Shown: positions 1 to 7,063 of the stretch, piece after piece
How positions within the stretch are numbered: position 1 is the stretch's first letter
Layout: the number at the start of each line of letters is the position of its first letter
From: Christensenellaceae bacterium
Lineage (GTDB): Bacteria; Bacillota; Clostridia; Christensenellales; SZUA-584
Assembly (NCBI GenBank): GCA_012719815.1
Contig: JAAXZP010000008.1
Span: 1 to 11,844, forward strand
DNA: 11,844 nucleotides
Direction: 5' to 3'
Notes under the pieces: generated by a model
The model's database searches: none
The model's input: the letters and a program-made list of their open reading frames with translations, nothing else
What the model was told of the DNA's origin: nothing
Program-made: the position numbers and the translations under genes

Positions 1-54
1 AACGCCGAGAGTACTAGGCTGGAAACGGCCTGGGAGGGTAGGTAGCTGCCGGAT
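1..54 (+). rRNA. rrf: 5S ribosomal RNA, 3' part only
   Basis: The first bases match the conserved 3' half of bacterial 5S rRNA: a GAGAGTACTAGG-like segment, a GGAAACGGCC hairpin loop, then the GGGAGGGTAGGTAGCTGCCGG end that pairs with the missing 5' strand. About 60 nt of the 5' part lie outside the window. The 3' boundary near base 54 is estimated. A terminator follows at 87-125, so this looks like the end of an rRNA operon. Confidence 0.88.
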
Positions 55-86
55 TCAATTGTTCAATATATACAATTTATCGGGGA

Positions 87-125
87 GCCCGTGCGCAGTG
101 AAGCGTCGCGGGCTTCTTGATTTTT
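87..125 (+). terminator. Intrinsic terminator of the rRNA operon
   Basis: A GC-rich stem has arms at 87-96 and 103-113 (GCCCGTGCGC against GCGTCGCGGGC). It has one bulged T, one G-T pair and a 6-nt loop. The T-rich run TTCTTGATTTTT follows at 114-125. It lies about 30 nt past the 5S end, the usual place for the rRNA operon stop. Confidence 0.8.
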
Positions 126-152
126 ACATACTTATGTGGGTAAAAATATAGT

Positions 153-871
153 ATGGAAAAAAATATTATTTCAAAGCCTGAGCTTGAGCTGGGAAGAAAT
201 TTAAAAAGAGGCAAAAAGATATATTGACGAAGTACTGACAAAAGTACAATCTACTGATGACGAGAAAAAACAATATCGAGTATCAATAGGTTTGTATAAA
301 AAATTTTGAGAAGAATACATTCCGATATTCAAATACTTAATTATTGTATTTAAATATGTTGGGATAGGAAATCAAGAATATGACGCAATAGTCGAAGTAA
401 ATGGAAAACCTATTAAAGTCGAAATAACTTATTTAATATTAGGGCAAGATGCAAATGAAAGAAATAAAGAGGTTAATATAACAGGCTATTCTTTACGTAA
501 AGCTAAGCCCCAGGAAATAATAAGTAAGATTAGAGAGCAAATATTAAAAACCGCAATAAAAAAATCGTCTAAGTTTTATGGAGATACATTACTAGTTATA
601 TTTTCCTTGTGAAGATATGCATCCGGGTGACTATTTGTTACGCACCGAGATTTTTGAGATTATTATCGAGGATTTAAAGCCAATAAATTACAAGGCTACA
701 AGAGTGGTGTTCTTTATACCTGGGAAATTAGTATGCAATTATCTTGGCGAAAAAGAGTTATTCCCACTGAATTATATAATTAAAGATCGGCAGTACTTAA
801 GTGGGAGAAAGCAGCAGATTCAAAATTTCATAGGGGGATGCATGCAGACAGGCGCCGCGGGCTTTTTATAA
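153..871 (+). pseudogene. Decayed AT-rich gene of unknown function (possible nuclease-like fold)
   Basis: This is one gene read in pieces. From about 187 the frame-1 translation reads SWEEI, then a TAA at 202, then KEAKRYIDEVLTKVQ. A TGA follows at 307, and after it come EEYIPIFKYL and EYDAIVEVNGKPIKVEIT. A TGA at 610 coincides with a one-base shift into the frame of ATG 617, which continues MHPGDYLLRTEIFEI to the stop at 871. Amino-acid composition stays protein-like across all breaks, so this is a former protein of roughly 225 residues. The only ATG near the front (153) is in a different frame from the body, implying another frameshift near 200. The YDAIVEV...KVEIT segment resembles the core of PD-(D/E)XK-type nucleases, but a Thr stands where Lys is expected, so that idea is weak. 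The region is far more AT-rich than its neighbours, which suggests acquisition by transfer followed by decay. The last residues before 871 overlap a terminator-like sequence and are probably not original. Confidence 0.65.
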
Positions 872-895
872 AATGAATCGGAACTATCCCCCTAT
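830..895. repeat. 10-bp inverted repeat around the end of the activase gene
   Basis: ATAGGGGGAT at 830-839 is the exact reverse complement of ATCCCCCTAT at 886-895. The right arm codes for the C-terminal Gly-Gly of the activase. Read on the minus strand, the pair could form a stem with a 46-nt loop followed by GAAATTTT, a possible weak terminator for the glycyl-radical operon. It could also be a relic of the rearrangement that placed the AT-rich segment here. Confidence 0.4.
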
Positions 896-1816
896 TACGA
901 CGTTGGGGTATTCGGCACGGAATGTGCCCACAATATGGTCGAAACGCTCGGCTGTGTACGGCGCGGTGGTTCCGTATGCGTACTCCCTTTCCAGCGCCGC
1001 GTATTTGCTTATCGCCAGGTTGTGGAACTTTAGCAGGTGAACACCTTTGAGCGTGCCTTGCTGAGAAAGCCGGCGGGCAAGGCGCGCAGTGGCTGTTAAA
1101 TTATCGTCGTCATCGTTGAAGCCCGGAATCAGCGGCACGCGCATCACCACATCGGCCCTGTGAACGACGGCGAGCTCATATATGTTTTGAAGTATCAGCT
1201 CGTTGGGGACGCCTGTATGCCGCTGGTGCGCGGCGGAGTCCGTGTGCTTGATGTCAAAAAGGAATGTGTCTGTGCACTCGGCAAGGCTGGCCAGCTTTTC
1301 CGCGGGGAAATAGCCGTGCGTTTCCAGCGCGGTGTGGATACCTTCGCGCTTGAGGGCGTGGAAAAACCGGATGAGGAAACCCAGCTGCAGCGTGGGCTCT
1401 CCGCCCGATGCGGTGACGCCGCCGCCGGATTTCCGGTAAAACGGCCTGTCCCGAAGCACGCGCTCAACCAGCTGATCGCAGGTCTTGTACTCGCCGAACA
1501 GCTTGTATGCGTCGTACGGGCACACTTCGGCGCATTGGCCGCATCGCGTGCATAGCGAGCGGTTGATGCGTCTTTCCGAACGGATGTCGATGGCGCCCGA
1601 ATCGCAGGCAAGCTGACAAGCGCCGCACATGCGGCACTTGTCGCGAAAGAAGCCGATTTCGTCTTTGGTGCTTTGCGATTCCGGGTTGGCGCACCAGCCG
1701 CACTTTAACTGGCAGCCCTTGAAGAACACGACGGTGCGTATGCCCGGGCCGTCATGGGTGCAGAAGTGCTGTATGTTGTATATATGCGCCTTTCCTGAGG
1801 CGTCCTGATTTGTCAT
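884..1816 (-). CDS. Glycyl radical enzyme activating enzyme (radical SAM, PflA/CutD-like)
   Basis: The 310-residue product should use S-adenosylmethionine and a [4Fe-4S] cluster to make the 5'-deoxyadenosyl radical that abstracts hydrogen from the glycine of its partner, encoded just upstream. The radical-SAM motif CX3CX2C is at C35, C39 and C42, after the family element HDGPGIRT (21-28). Two CX2CX2CX3C ferredoxin-type clusters follow (C61-C71 and C89-C99). This insert is typical of activases for non-PFL glycyl radical enzymes and absent from PflA itself. SGGEP near 140 is the SAM-contacting motif. The ATG is preceded by GGGAGG at a short 3-nt spacing and sits 10 bp after the stop of the glycyl radical enzyme gene, so the two are co-transcribed. 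Length and motifs are complete. The true substrate pathway is set by the partner and is unknown. Confidence 0.95.
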   Translation of the reverse strand: MTNQDASGKAHIYNIQHFCTHDGPGIRTVVFFKGCQLKCGWCANPESQSTKDEIGFFRDKCRMCGACQLACDSGAIDIRSERRINRSLCTRCGQCAEVCPYDAYKLFGEYKTCDQLVERVLRDRPFYRKSGGGVTASGGEPTLQLGFLIRFFHALKREGIHTALETHGYFPAEKLASLAECTDTFLFDIKHTDSAAHQRHTGVPNELILQNIYELAVVHRADVVMRVPLIPGFNDDDDNLTATARLARRLSQQGTLKGVHLLKFHNLAISKYAALEREYAYGTTAPYTAERFDHIVGTFRAEYPNVVIGG

Positions 1817-1826
1817 ATGCCTCCCA

Positions 1827-4202
1827 TTATCCGAAGGACAGCTCCGTACGGTCGATGATGTCCTCCTGTATCGCTCTGTTCAGGTCGATGAAGAACGCGG
1901 TATAACCCGCCACGCGGACGACCAGATCCCTGTATTTTTCCGGGTGGGCCTGCGCCCGGCGCAGGACGTCCGCGGAAACGACGTTGACCTGTATATGATA
2001 ACCGCCGGCTTCAAAATAGGTCAGTATCAGGTCGGCCAGCGCGTTGAGGCCCGATTCGCCGGCCAGCGCGCTGGGGTGGTACTTCTGGTTGTACTGGGAA
2101 CCGTTGGTCATCAGCAAATGGTCCAGCGAGGCGACGGACAAGGCGGCCTGGGTGGGGCCGTACTGCTCGGAACCGTGGCAGGGCGAGCAAGCTTCCGCTA
2201 TGGGCGTGAACGCTTTCCGGCCGTTCGGCGTGGCGCCGCATACCGCTCCCAAGGGTACGTTGGCCGAATTGGAGTATATGCCCGGCAGGAATATGCCGCC
2301 GCGGGGGCTTCTGTACTGCTCGACCGAGTGGCAGAAATGGCTGGTTACCGTGCGGGCGATGGTGTCGGTATACGGGTCGTTGTTGCCGTAGTGCGGCACG
2401 TTCTTTTTGACCATCCTGTGCACCACTTCGTAGCCCTCAAAGTTGGCGCGGACGGCGTCCATGAGCTGCTTCATGGACAGCGCTTTGTCCTCGAACACCA
2501 GCTTTTTGATAGCGGCAAGCGAATCGGTGACGTCCGCAACGCCCACAGCCTGAATGCCTTCGGTATTGTATCTTGCGCCGCCGCTCTGCACTTCCAGGCC
2601 CCGCTCGATGCAGTCGTCCGTGATGGCGGTGACGAAAGGCAGCGGCAGTATTCTGGCGTGCATGGTGTCCACCACGTTGGTGACGGAAATCATGTGCTTC
2701 AGCAATTCGTCTACCTGCGCCAGGTAAGCGTTCATCAGATCGTTAAACGAAGCAAAGTCTTCGGGGTTGCCCGTTTTTATGCCCAACGCAAGCCCGGTGA
2801 CAGGGTCGACGCCGTTGTTCAGCGTGATTTCCAGCGCCTTGACCAGATTGAAGTAACCCGAGTTCGCGAAGGCGCACAGCTTGCCCTGTATGCCCATCTC
2901 CACGCAGCCGATGATGGCGAAGTTTTCCCGCGCTTCTTCGAGGGGGATGCCGCGGCTCGTCAGAGACGGTATGGCGATTTCGTCGTTGTAGATGGCCGGC
3001 ATGCCCAGGCCTTCCCGGATGACTTCCACGCACTTTAAGAGAAAGTCGCGCGAGGTGCGGCGGTGGATACGCACGCAGACCGAAGGCTGCGGCATATGGA
3101 CCCGCGCTGTGGTTTCCAGCATCATATAGGACAGTTCGTTGGTGGCGTCGTTGCCGTGTGCGTCCATGCCGCCCAGCGTGACGGCCTGCGATATCGGATG
3201 GCCGCCGAACGCCTTGCTGTCTTCCTCGTTCCATATCTGGATGATGGAGGCGATTTTGAGCCACAGGCAATCCAGCAGTTCTTCGGCCTGCTCCCTGGTG
3301 ATGATGCCCTTTTCCAGGTCGTTTTTATAGAACGGGTAGAGCATGTAGTCCAGACGGCCCAATGATATGCCGGTCCCGTCGGACTCTATCTGGGTGATCA
3401 GCTGCACGAAATAGATCGCCTGCACCGCCTCGACGAAAGTTTCCGGCGCCTCGTAGGGTACGCGGGCGCAGGTGCGCGCGATTTGTTCCAGCTCGGATTT
3501 GCGCTTCTCGTCCTTTTCCTGCTCAGCCATGCGCCGGGCCAGATCGCTGTAACGCATGGCAAAACTGCGGACGGCATCGCATGTGATGATGATGGCTTTA
3601 TAGAGCGGTATTTGGTCCACGCCGCGCGGGTCGGTGTAGTCCAGTTCGTCCAGCTTGCGCTGCGCGGCCTCCCGTATGCTCTTGAAACCGCCCTTTAGCA
3701 CATGGTCGAAATTGAGAAGCCAATGGCCGCAGCCCTTGCTCAGCGTATAGCCGCAGGTGAACACAAGGGCGTTCATCGCGTCGACGGTTTTGCGGTCGAG
3801 CAGGTTCAGGGTGTTCTCATAAACAGTCCGGCCTTCCCAGTACGGCAGGATGGCGCGTATCTTCTCTTTGGTCTCTTCGCTGATCAGAAATCGGGAACCG
3901 TCGCGCTTGTCGAACCTGTCAAGCTCATCCTTGAACCATGTATTCACGGTGGGGTTCAGCGTGGTCGCCCGGAGCGCGCTGCCCTGATTGCCGACGATCA
4001 GTTCGTCGTCGTATATGGTGATGGTCATCTCTTCCAGGGTTCTTTTCAGCGCCAGGGCTGCCTTCATGATGGGCGGCGCGCTTTCATTCTGTTTGTACAC
4101 TTCGGTCCATATCACCGCACGCTCGGGACATACGACCGGATCCGTCATGATCAGGCGATCCCGCATTCTTTTGATTCTGTCGGTCATCGTTAAATTCAGC
4201 AT
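1827..4202 (-). CDS. Glycyl radical enzyme (PFL-like dehydratase/lyase/decarboxylase family), substrate unknown
   Basis: A 791-residue glycyl radical enzyme, full length for the family. The C-terminal motif RVAGYTAFF carries the radical glycine (G766). The active-site thiyl/base pair is C433 and E435 in GCVEM. Other family elements seen are GH (159-160), the ESDGTGISLGR segment (273-283), GGARYNT (541-547) and GATPNGR (656-662). The start was placed at ATG 4202, preceded by AAAAGGAGG at 4208-4216. Upstream extension to 4334 is open but would start next to the promoter -10 box and has no ribosome site. Numbering lines up with the glycerol dehydratase of Clostridium butyricum as I recall it (C433, E435, G763). 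The polyol-binding H281, S282 and D447 of that enzyme appear here as T277, G278 and N447. The GCVEP of choline TMA-lyase and diol dehydratases is GCVEM. It is therefore probably not a glycerol or propanediol dehydratase. An eliminase or decarboxylase acting on another substrate is more likely, but I cannot name it. Confidence 0.92.
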   Translation of the reverse strand: MLNLTMTDRIKRMRDRLIMTDPVVCPERAVIWTEVYKQNESAPPIMKAALALKRTLEEMTITIYDDELIVGNQGSALRATTLNPTVNTWFKDELDRFDKRDGSRFLISEETKEKIRAILPYWEGRTVYENTLNLLDRKTVDAMNALVFTCGYTLSKGCGHWLLNFDHVLKGGFKSIREAAQRKLDELDYTDPRGVDQIPLYKAIIITCDAVRSFAMRYSDLARRMAEQEKDEKRKSELEQIARTCARVPYEAPETFVEAVQAIYFVQLITQIESDGTGISLGRLDYMLYPFYKNDLEKGIITREQAEELLDCLWLKIASIIQIWNEEDSKAFGGHPISQAVTLGGMDAHGNDATNELSYMMLETTARVHMPQPSVCVRIHRRTSRDFLLKCVEVIREGLGMPAIYNDEIAIPSLTSRGIPLEEARENFAIIGCVEMGIQGKLCAFANSGYFNLVKALEITLNNGVDPVTGLALGIKTGNPEDFASFNDLMNAYLAQVDELLKHMISVTNVVDTMHARILPLPFVTAITDDCIERGLEVQSGGARYNTEGIQAVGVADVTDSLAAIKKLVFEDKALSMKQLMDAVRANFEGYEVVHRMVKKNVPHYGNNDPYTDTIARTVTSHFCHSVEQYRSPRGGIFLPGIYSNSANVPLGAVCGATPNGRKAFTPIAEACSPCHGSEQYGPTQAALSVASLDHLLMTNGSQYNQKYHPSALAGESGLNALADLILTYFEAGGYHIQVNVVSADVLRRAQAHPEKYRDLVVRVAGYTAFFIDLNRAIQEDIIDRTELSFG

Positions 4203-4243
4203 ATGAACCTCCTTTTGTGTGACGCATGAACCGTAAAAATAAT

Positions 4244-4327
4244 TCGATTTTCCGAGATGAAGGGAATTAACATAACTGAACGATGGATAGATACATGTAG
4301 GATGCATTTGACAGTTCGGAAAATCGA
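4244..4327 (-). promoter_or_regulatory. 12-bp inverted repeat in the glycyl radical enzyme leader
   Basis: TCGATTTTCCGA (4244-4255) and TCGGAAAATCGA (4316-4327) are perfect reverse complements separated by 60 bp. Both lie between the predicted promoter and the start codon, so the leader RNA could fold into a long stem. A nested AACTG/CAGTT pair lies inside it. The downstream arm is followed, on the transcript, by ATTATTTTT. It may be a paired operator or an RNA control element; the sequence does not decide between them. Confidence 0.45.
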
Positions 4328-4339
4328 TATTCATTATTA

Positions 4340-4368
4340 ATTATAGTGCGGCTAAACTGTAAAAACAA
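4340..4368 (-). promoter_or_regulatory. Predicted sigma-A promoter of the glycyl radical operon
   Basis: On the minus strand a perfect TATAAT (4340-4345) lies 17 bp from TTGTTT (4363-4368). T-rich repeats (TTTTTCAC twice, 4371-4388) lie just upstream of the -35, as an UP-like element would. The predicted transcription start is near 4333, giving a leader of about 130 nt. Confidence 0.6.
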
Positions 4369-4450
4369 TTGTGAAAAAGGTGAAAAAGGATATGAAAAGA
4401 GTGTGTAAAAAAAGAGCTGCTGCCAAAGTCTGCAAATCCGCGCCATGATG

Positions 4451-4459
4451 TGATACAAT
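4451..4459 (+). promoter_or_regulatory. Extended -10 promoter for the PflX-like gene
   Basis: TGATACAAT fits an extended -10 (TGN followed by TACAAT at 4454-4459). No convincing -35 is visible. A start near 4466 would lie downstream of the ATGs at 4450 and 4458, which supports TTG 4489 as the real start codon of the following gene. Confidence 0.4.
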
Positions 4460-4488
4460 GCTTGACAGGAAAGGGCAGGGGAAAAGGT

Positions 4489-5376
4489 TTGAAGGACTTA
4501 TGCGAACTGTGCCCGCGGCGGTGCGGCGCGGACAGGCGGGAAAAAGCCGGCTTCTGCGGGTGCGGCAGGGAGGTAAAAGTCGCGCGGGCGGCGCTGCATT
4601 TCTGGGAGGAGCCGTGCATCAGCGGCAGCCGGGGCAGCGGCACGGTGTTTTTCAGCGGCTGTCCGCTGGGATGCGTCTACTGCCAGAATTTTGAGATCAG
4701 CCGGGGCCATATTGGCAAAGCGATTCCGGTGGAGCGGCTGGCGGAGATATTCCTTGAGCTGCAAAAACAGGGGGCGCACAACATCAACCTGGTGACGGCG
4801 ACGCCTTACGTACCGCAAATAATCAGCGCTTTGAAGCTGGCGCGGCCCGCTTTGAAAATTCCCGTCGTGTACAACAGCAGCGGGTATGAGCGCGTGGAAA
4901 CGCTGCGCGTGCTGAAAGGTTTCGTGGACGTTTATCTGCCCGACTTAAAGCACATGAGCAGCGAGCTGGCGCGGCGCTACTCGGGCGCGGCGGACTATTT
5001 TGAGGTGGCCACCAGAGCTCTTCATGAGATGATAGAGCAAACGGACGGGATCGAGTATGACAGCGAAGGGCTGATGACAAGGGGCGTTATCGTGCGGCAT
5101 CTGGTGCTGCCCGGCGCGCGCCGCGATTCCATCGATATACTGAACTGGGTGAGCGCGAACCTGCCGCGGGGTAAATATCTGCTAAGTCTGATGAGCCAGT
5201 ACACGCCGATCCAGGGGCTTGGCGCATTTCCGGAGATTAACCGCCGCGTAACGTCGTTTGAATATGATGCGGTGGTCAGCGAGGCCGTAAGGCGGGGTCT
5301 GGATAATGGCTTTATGCAGCAGCGGGGCAGCGCCGACACGGCATATATTCCGCCGTTTGACCTGACAGGCGTATAA
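4489..5376 (+). CDS. PflX-like radical SAM protein (COG1313 type)
   Basis: The 295-residue radical-SAM protein resembles PflX, a relative of pyruvate formate-lyase activase with no settled function. The N-terminus has the family signature CELCPRRCGADR followed by a GFCGCG knuckle (C5, C8, C12, C23, C25). The radical-SAM CX3CX2C is at C58, C62 and C65 (FSGCPLGCVYCQNFEIS). Later elements include NLVTATPYVPQI, YNSSGYE and the DVYLPDLKH strand typical of this family. The start is set at TTG 4489 because AGGGG lies 7 nt upstream (4477-4481); the in-frame ATG at 4450 overlaps the predicted promoter and has no ribosome site. The gene is divergent from the glycyl radical operon. Unlike the true activase it lacks the ferredoxin-type double cluster. 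A role with the neighbouring enzyme is only suggested by position. Confidence 0.85.
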   Translation: MKDLCELCPRRCGADRREKAGFCGCGREVKVARAALHFWEEPCISGSRGSGTVFFSGCPLGCVYCQNFEISRGHIGKAIPVERLAEIFLELQKQGAHNINLVTATPYVPQIISALKLARPALKIPVVYNSSGYERVETLRVLKGFVDVYLPDLKHMSSELARRYSGAADYFEVATRALHEMIEQTDGIEYDSEGLMTRGVIVRHLVLPGARRDSIDILNWVSANLPRGKYLLSLMSQYTPIQGLGAFPEINRRVTSFEYDAVVSEAVRRGLDNGFMQQRGSADTAYIPPFDLTGV

Positions 5377-5412
5377 AAACGCGGCGAAAACAGCCATTTG
5401 ATGAATCGCATA

Positions 5413-5418
5413 TATAAT
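5413..5418 (+). promoter_or_regulatory. Possible -10 box for the CBS-domain gene
   Basis: A perfect TATAAT lies 43 bp before the CBS-protein ATG. No good -35 is visible at 16-18 bp spacing and no TGN extension is present, so it is a weak prediction. The CBS gene may instead be read from the upstream PflX-like gene, 84 bp away. Confidence 0.3.
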
Positions 5419-5460
5419 CGCCTGCTTGCCGGGGCAACATAAAGCTGGAGGTGAGCAAAT

Positions 5461-5889
5461 ATGAAGGCGAAGGATATCATGTCGACAGACGTGGTGTGTT
5501 TAAGCAGAGACGATACGGTGGAACGCGCGGCGCAGCTGATGGAGCAAAACGATATCGGCGCCATACCGGTATGCGACGGTTCGCGGGTGGTGGGCATCGT
5601 GACGGACAGGGATATCGCGCTGCGCTCCCTGGGCGCAGGCGGCGACGGCCATCAGACGGTGGGCCAGATCATGACGACGCACCCGGTGGTGGCGGATCCT
5701 GAAACGGATGTCCACGAAGTGGCGCGGCTGATGAGCGAGCACCAGGTCCGCCGGATTCCCATCGTGCAGCAGGGCAGTCTGGTGGGCATCGTGTCGCTGG
5801 GGGATATATCCAAGGAGCCGCAGCTTGAGGATAATGCGGAGATAGCGCTGAGCAACATATCCCAGCCCGGCGGAAGCCACACGACATAA
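5461..5889 (+). CDS. Two-CBS-domain protein
   Basis: A small soluble protein of 142 residues made almost wholly of a tandem CBS pair (a Bateman module), which in other proteins binds adenine nucleotides or SAM. Repeat 1 covers about residues 4-55 (MKAKDIMSTDVVCLSRDD through GIVTDRDIALR). Repeat 2 covers about 67-120 (VGQIMTTHPVVADPETD through GIVSLGDISK). The paired IMxxxVV openings and GIV(T/S)xxDI endings are diagnostic. There is no attached enzyme, transporter or DNA-binding domain; the tail from 121 is short and polar. The ATG follows GGAGG with 9 nt spacing. It is the last gene before a strong terminator. Its job is unknown; stand-alone CBS pairs are often energy or stress sensors that act on a partner. 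Confidence 0.9.
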   Translation: MKAKDIMSTDVVCLSRDDTVERAAQLMEQNDIGAIPVCDGSRVVGIVTDRDIALRSLGAGGDGHQTVGQIMTTHPVVADPETDVHEVARLMSEHQVRRIPIVQQGSLVGIVSLGDISKEPQLEDNAEIALSNISQPGGSHTT

Positions 5890-5910
5890 ATCAGAGGGGG
5901 ATAATAAAAA

Positions 5911-5938
5911 GCCGCGGGAAGCTTGCCGCGGCATTTTT
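5911..5938. terminator. Bidirectional intrinsic terminator
   Basis: GCCGCGG (5911-5917) and CCGCGGC (5926-5932) form a perfect 7-bp stem with an 8-nt loop. It is flanked by AAAAA on the left and ATTTTT on the right, so it can stop transcription from both sides. It sits between the converging CBS gene and the GNAT gene. Confidence 0.88.
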
Positions 5939-5974
5939 GTGCTGGCGTGTTGCAGCCATCAACAGTCGGCAGAA

Positions 5975-6484
5975 CTAAAGCTTTTTCTCCAGTATGTAGT
6001 CGTCCATGACAAAGCCGCTGCCGATGGGCGTGACGCATTCGCCCACGATAGCAAAGCCCAGCCGGGCGTAGGCCGCGAGCGAGCCGGCGTTGTGCTTGTT
6101 GCAGGTGAGGCGCAGCGTTTTAGCGCCGGCCTCCCGCGCCCGCTGGACAGCGCGGTTCACCAGCATGCGCGCGATGCCGCGGCCGCGGCAATCCTTGCGC
6201 ACATAGAGCTTGCTTAAAAAGTGGGACTCACCGTCGTTCCGGGTGGCGGAGTAGCCGCAGGCGTCCCGGTTCACATAGGCGATGTCGTAAACATAGCCTT
6301 GCGCGATGTCGCGGCGGATGGCAGCCTCGGACTGGAACTCTTCCAGCATGTATTCCACCTGGGCGGCGCCGATGATGGGCGTGTAGTGCTCCGTCCAGAT
6401 CTCGCGTGCCAGCGCGGCCAGCAGAGCGGCGTCTTTTTGTTCTGCGCGGCGGATGGTGACGCCGGTATCGTCAGGCCTGCTCAT
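5975..6484 (-). CDS. GNAT family N-acetyltransferase
   Basis: The 169-residue product is a GCN5-related acetyltransferase that should move an acetyl group from acetyl-CoA to an amine. The acetyl-CoA pyrophosphate-binding motif is RKDCRGRGIA (96-105, the family's R/QxxGxG/A), preceded by the beta strand FLSKLYV. C-terminal elements NKHNAGSLAAYARLGF (129-144) are also typical. The opening TIRRAEQKDAALLAALARE is the usual GNAT start. The ATG at 6484 lies inside the end of the flavin-reductase-like gene (14-bp overlap, different frame), so translation is probably coupled. A longer open frame extends upstream to 6670 but reads out of frame through that gene and is not real. The acceptor substrate cannot be told. 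Confidence 0.9.
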   Translation of the reverse strand: MSRPDDTGVTIRRAEQKDAALLAALAREIWTEHYTPIIGAAQVEYMLEEFQSEAAIRRDIAQGYVYDIAYVNRDACGYSATRNDGESHFLSKLYVRKDCRGRGIARMLVNRAVQRAREAGAKTLRLTCNKHNAGSLAAYARLGFAIVGECVTPIGSGFVMDDYILEKKL

Positions 6485-6980
6485 ACTGCGCCAGTATCTC
6501 GCCGAAGTAGAGCGTGTGCAGGTCGCCCGCGTTGCCGCCGCTGTACCACATCTCGCGCACCTTGTCGTCCAGCGCTGCTTCGACGTAATCTGTCTTATAG
6601 ATGACCCGGCATTCCAGCACCAGGCCGGGGGCCTTGATGTGCGGCACGCGAACGGCGGACGAAGGCTCAAGCGTAAGATTGCACAGGGCGATCTTGTCGG
6701 TATCGCGGCCGGATTTGGAGCCGCAGACAGCGATTGTCTTTTTCATATCGCCCGAGGGGACAAACACCGTAAATTCGCCGTGCGCTTCCAAGAGCTCGTG
6801 CGAATAACGGCTTTTGCGCACCGGCGCGACGAAGACGCTCTTGCCCCACATCACGGAAGCCATCGCCCAGCCGATGGTCATCGCGTTGGGCTTGTCCAAT
6901 CCGGTCACGATCAGCGCGCCTTTCTCTGCAATGACGGGCAGCATCGCCCCTATTTTCCCCAGTTCGTCAAACCTTCCCAT
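6471..6980 (-). CDS. Flavin reductase-like / FMN-binding split-barrel protein
   Basis: The 169-residue protein resembles the flavin reductase / flavoredoxin family, which binds FMN and moves electrons between NAD(P)H, flavin or small acceptors. Family features include the early strand GALIVTGLDKPNAMTIGWAM (21-40), with the T-x-G-W-A pattern seen near FMN in this fold. They also include SVFVAPVRKSRYSHELLE (48-65), the R-x-S-Y/H-pattern segment, and FTVFVPSGDMKKTIAVCG with a conserved Cys (C86). AAGGAGG stands before the ATG. It is the first gene of a two-gene unit with the overlapping GNAT gene. Whether it is an NAD(P)H-dependent reductase or an electron carrier cannot be decided from sequence. 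Confidence 0.82.
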   Translation of the reverse strand: MGRFDELGKIGAMLPVIAEKGALIVTGLDKPNAMTIGWAMASVMWGKSVFVAPVRKSRYSHELLEAHGEFTVFVPSGDMKKTIAVCGSKSGRDTDKIALCNLTLEPSSAVRVPHIKAPGLVLECRVIYKTDYVEAALDDKVREMWYSGGNAGDLHTLYFGEILAQYEQA

Positions 6981-7063
6981 ATCTTAGCCTCCTTAAAGCT
7001 TATAAATTGTTGCGCGGCCCGCGGGTTTATCGGGTGAGCCCCGGTAATACCTTAAAGCCGCGG

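Noticed and set aside
307..612. In-frame TGA codons as selenocysteine or recoded codons
   Set aside because: A TAA at 202 and a frameshift near 610 also break the same gene, and no SECIS-like hairpin was evident after the TGAs, so decay is the simpler reading.
1944..3038. Long open frame (364 codons) on the plus strand
   Set aside because: It lies wholly opposite the glycyl radical enzyme gene, has no ribosome site, and its Arg/Gly/Val-rich translation is typical of the reverse strand of GC-rich coding DNA.
4203..4334. Longer start for the glycyl radical enzyme at 4334
   Set aside because: It would begin at the predicted transcription start, has no ribosome site, and the added residues do not resemble the family. 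ATG 4202 has AAAAGGAGG.
4267..4458. Small minus-strand open frame in the intergenic region
   Set aside because: It spans the predicted glycyl radical promoter and lacks a ribosome site; it is a chance reading frame.
5975..6670. Longer start for the GNAT protein at 6670
   Set aside because: The added 62 residues read out of frame through the flavin-reductase-like gene and are not protein-like. The ATG at 6484 begins the GNAT fold.
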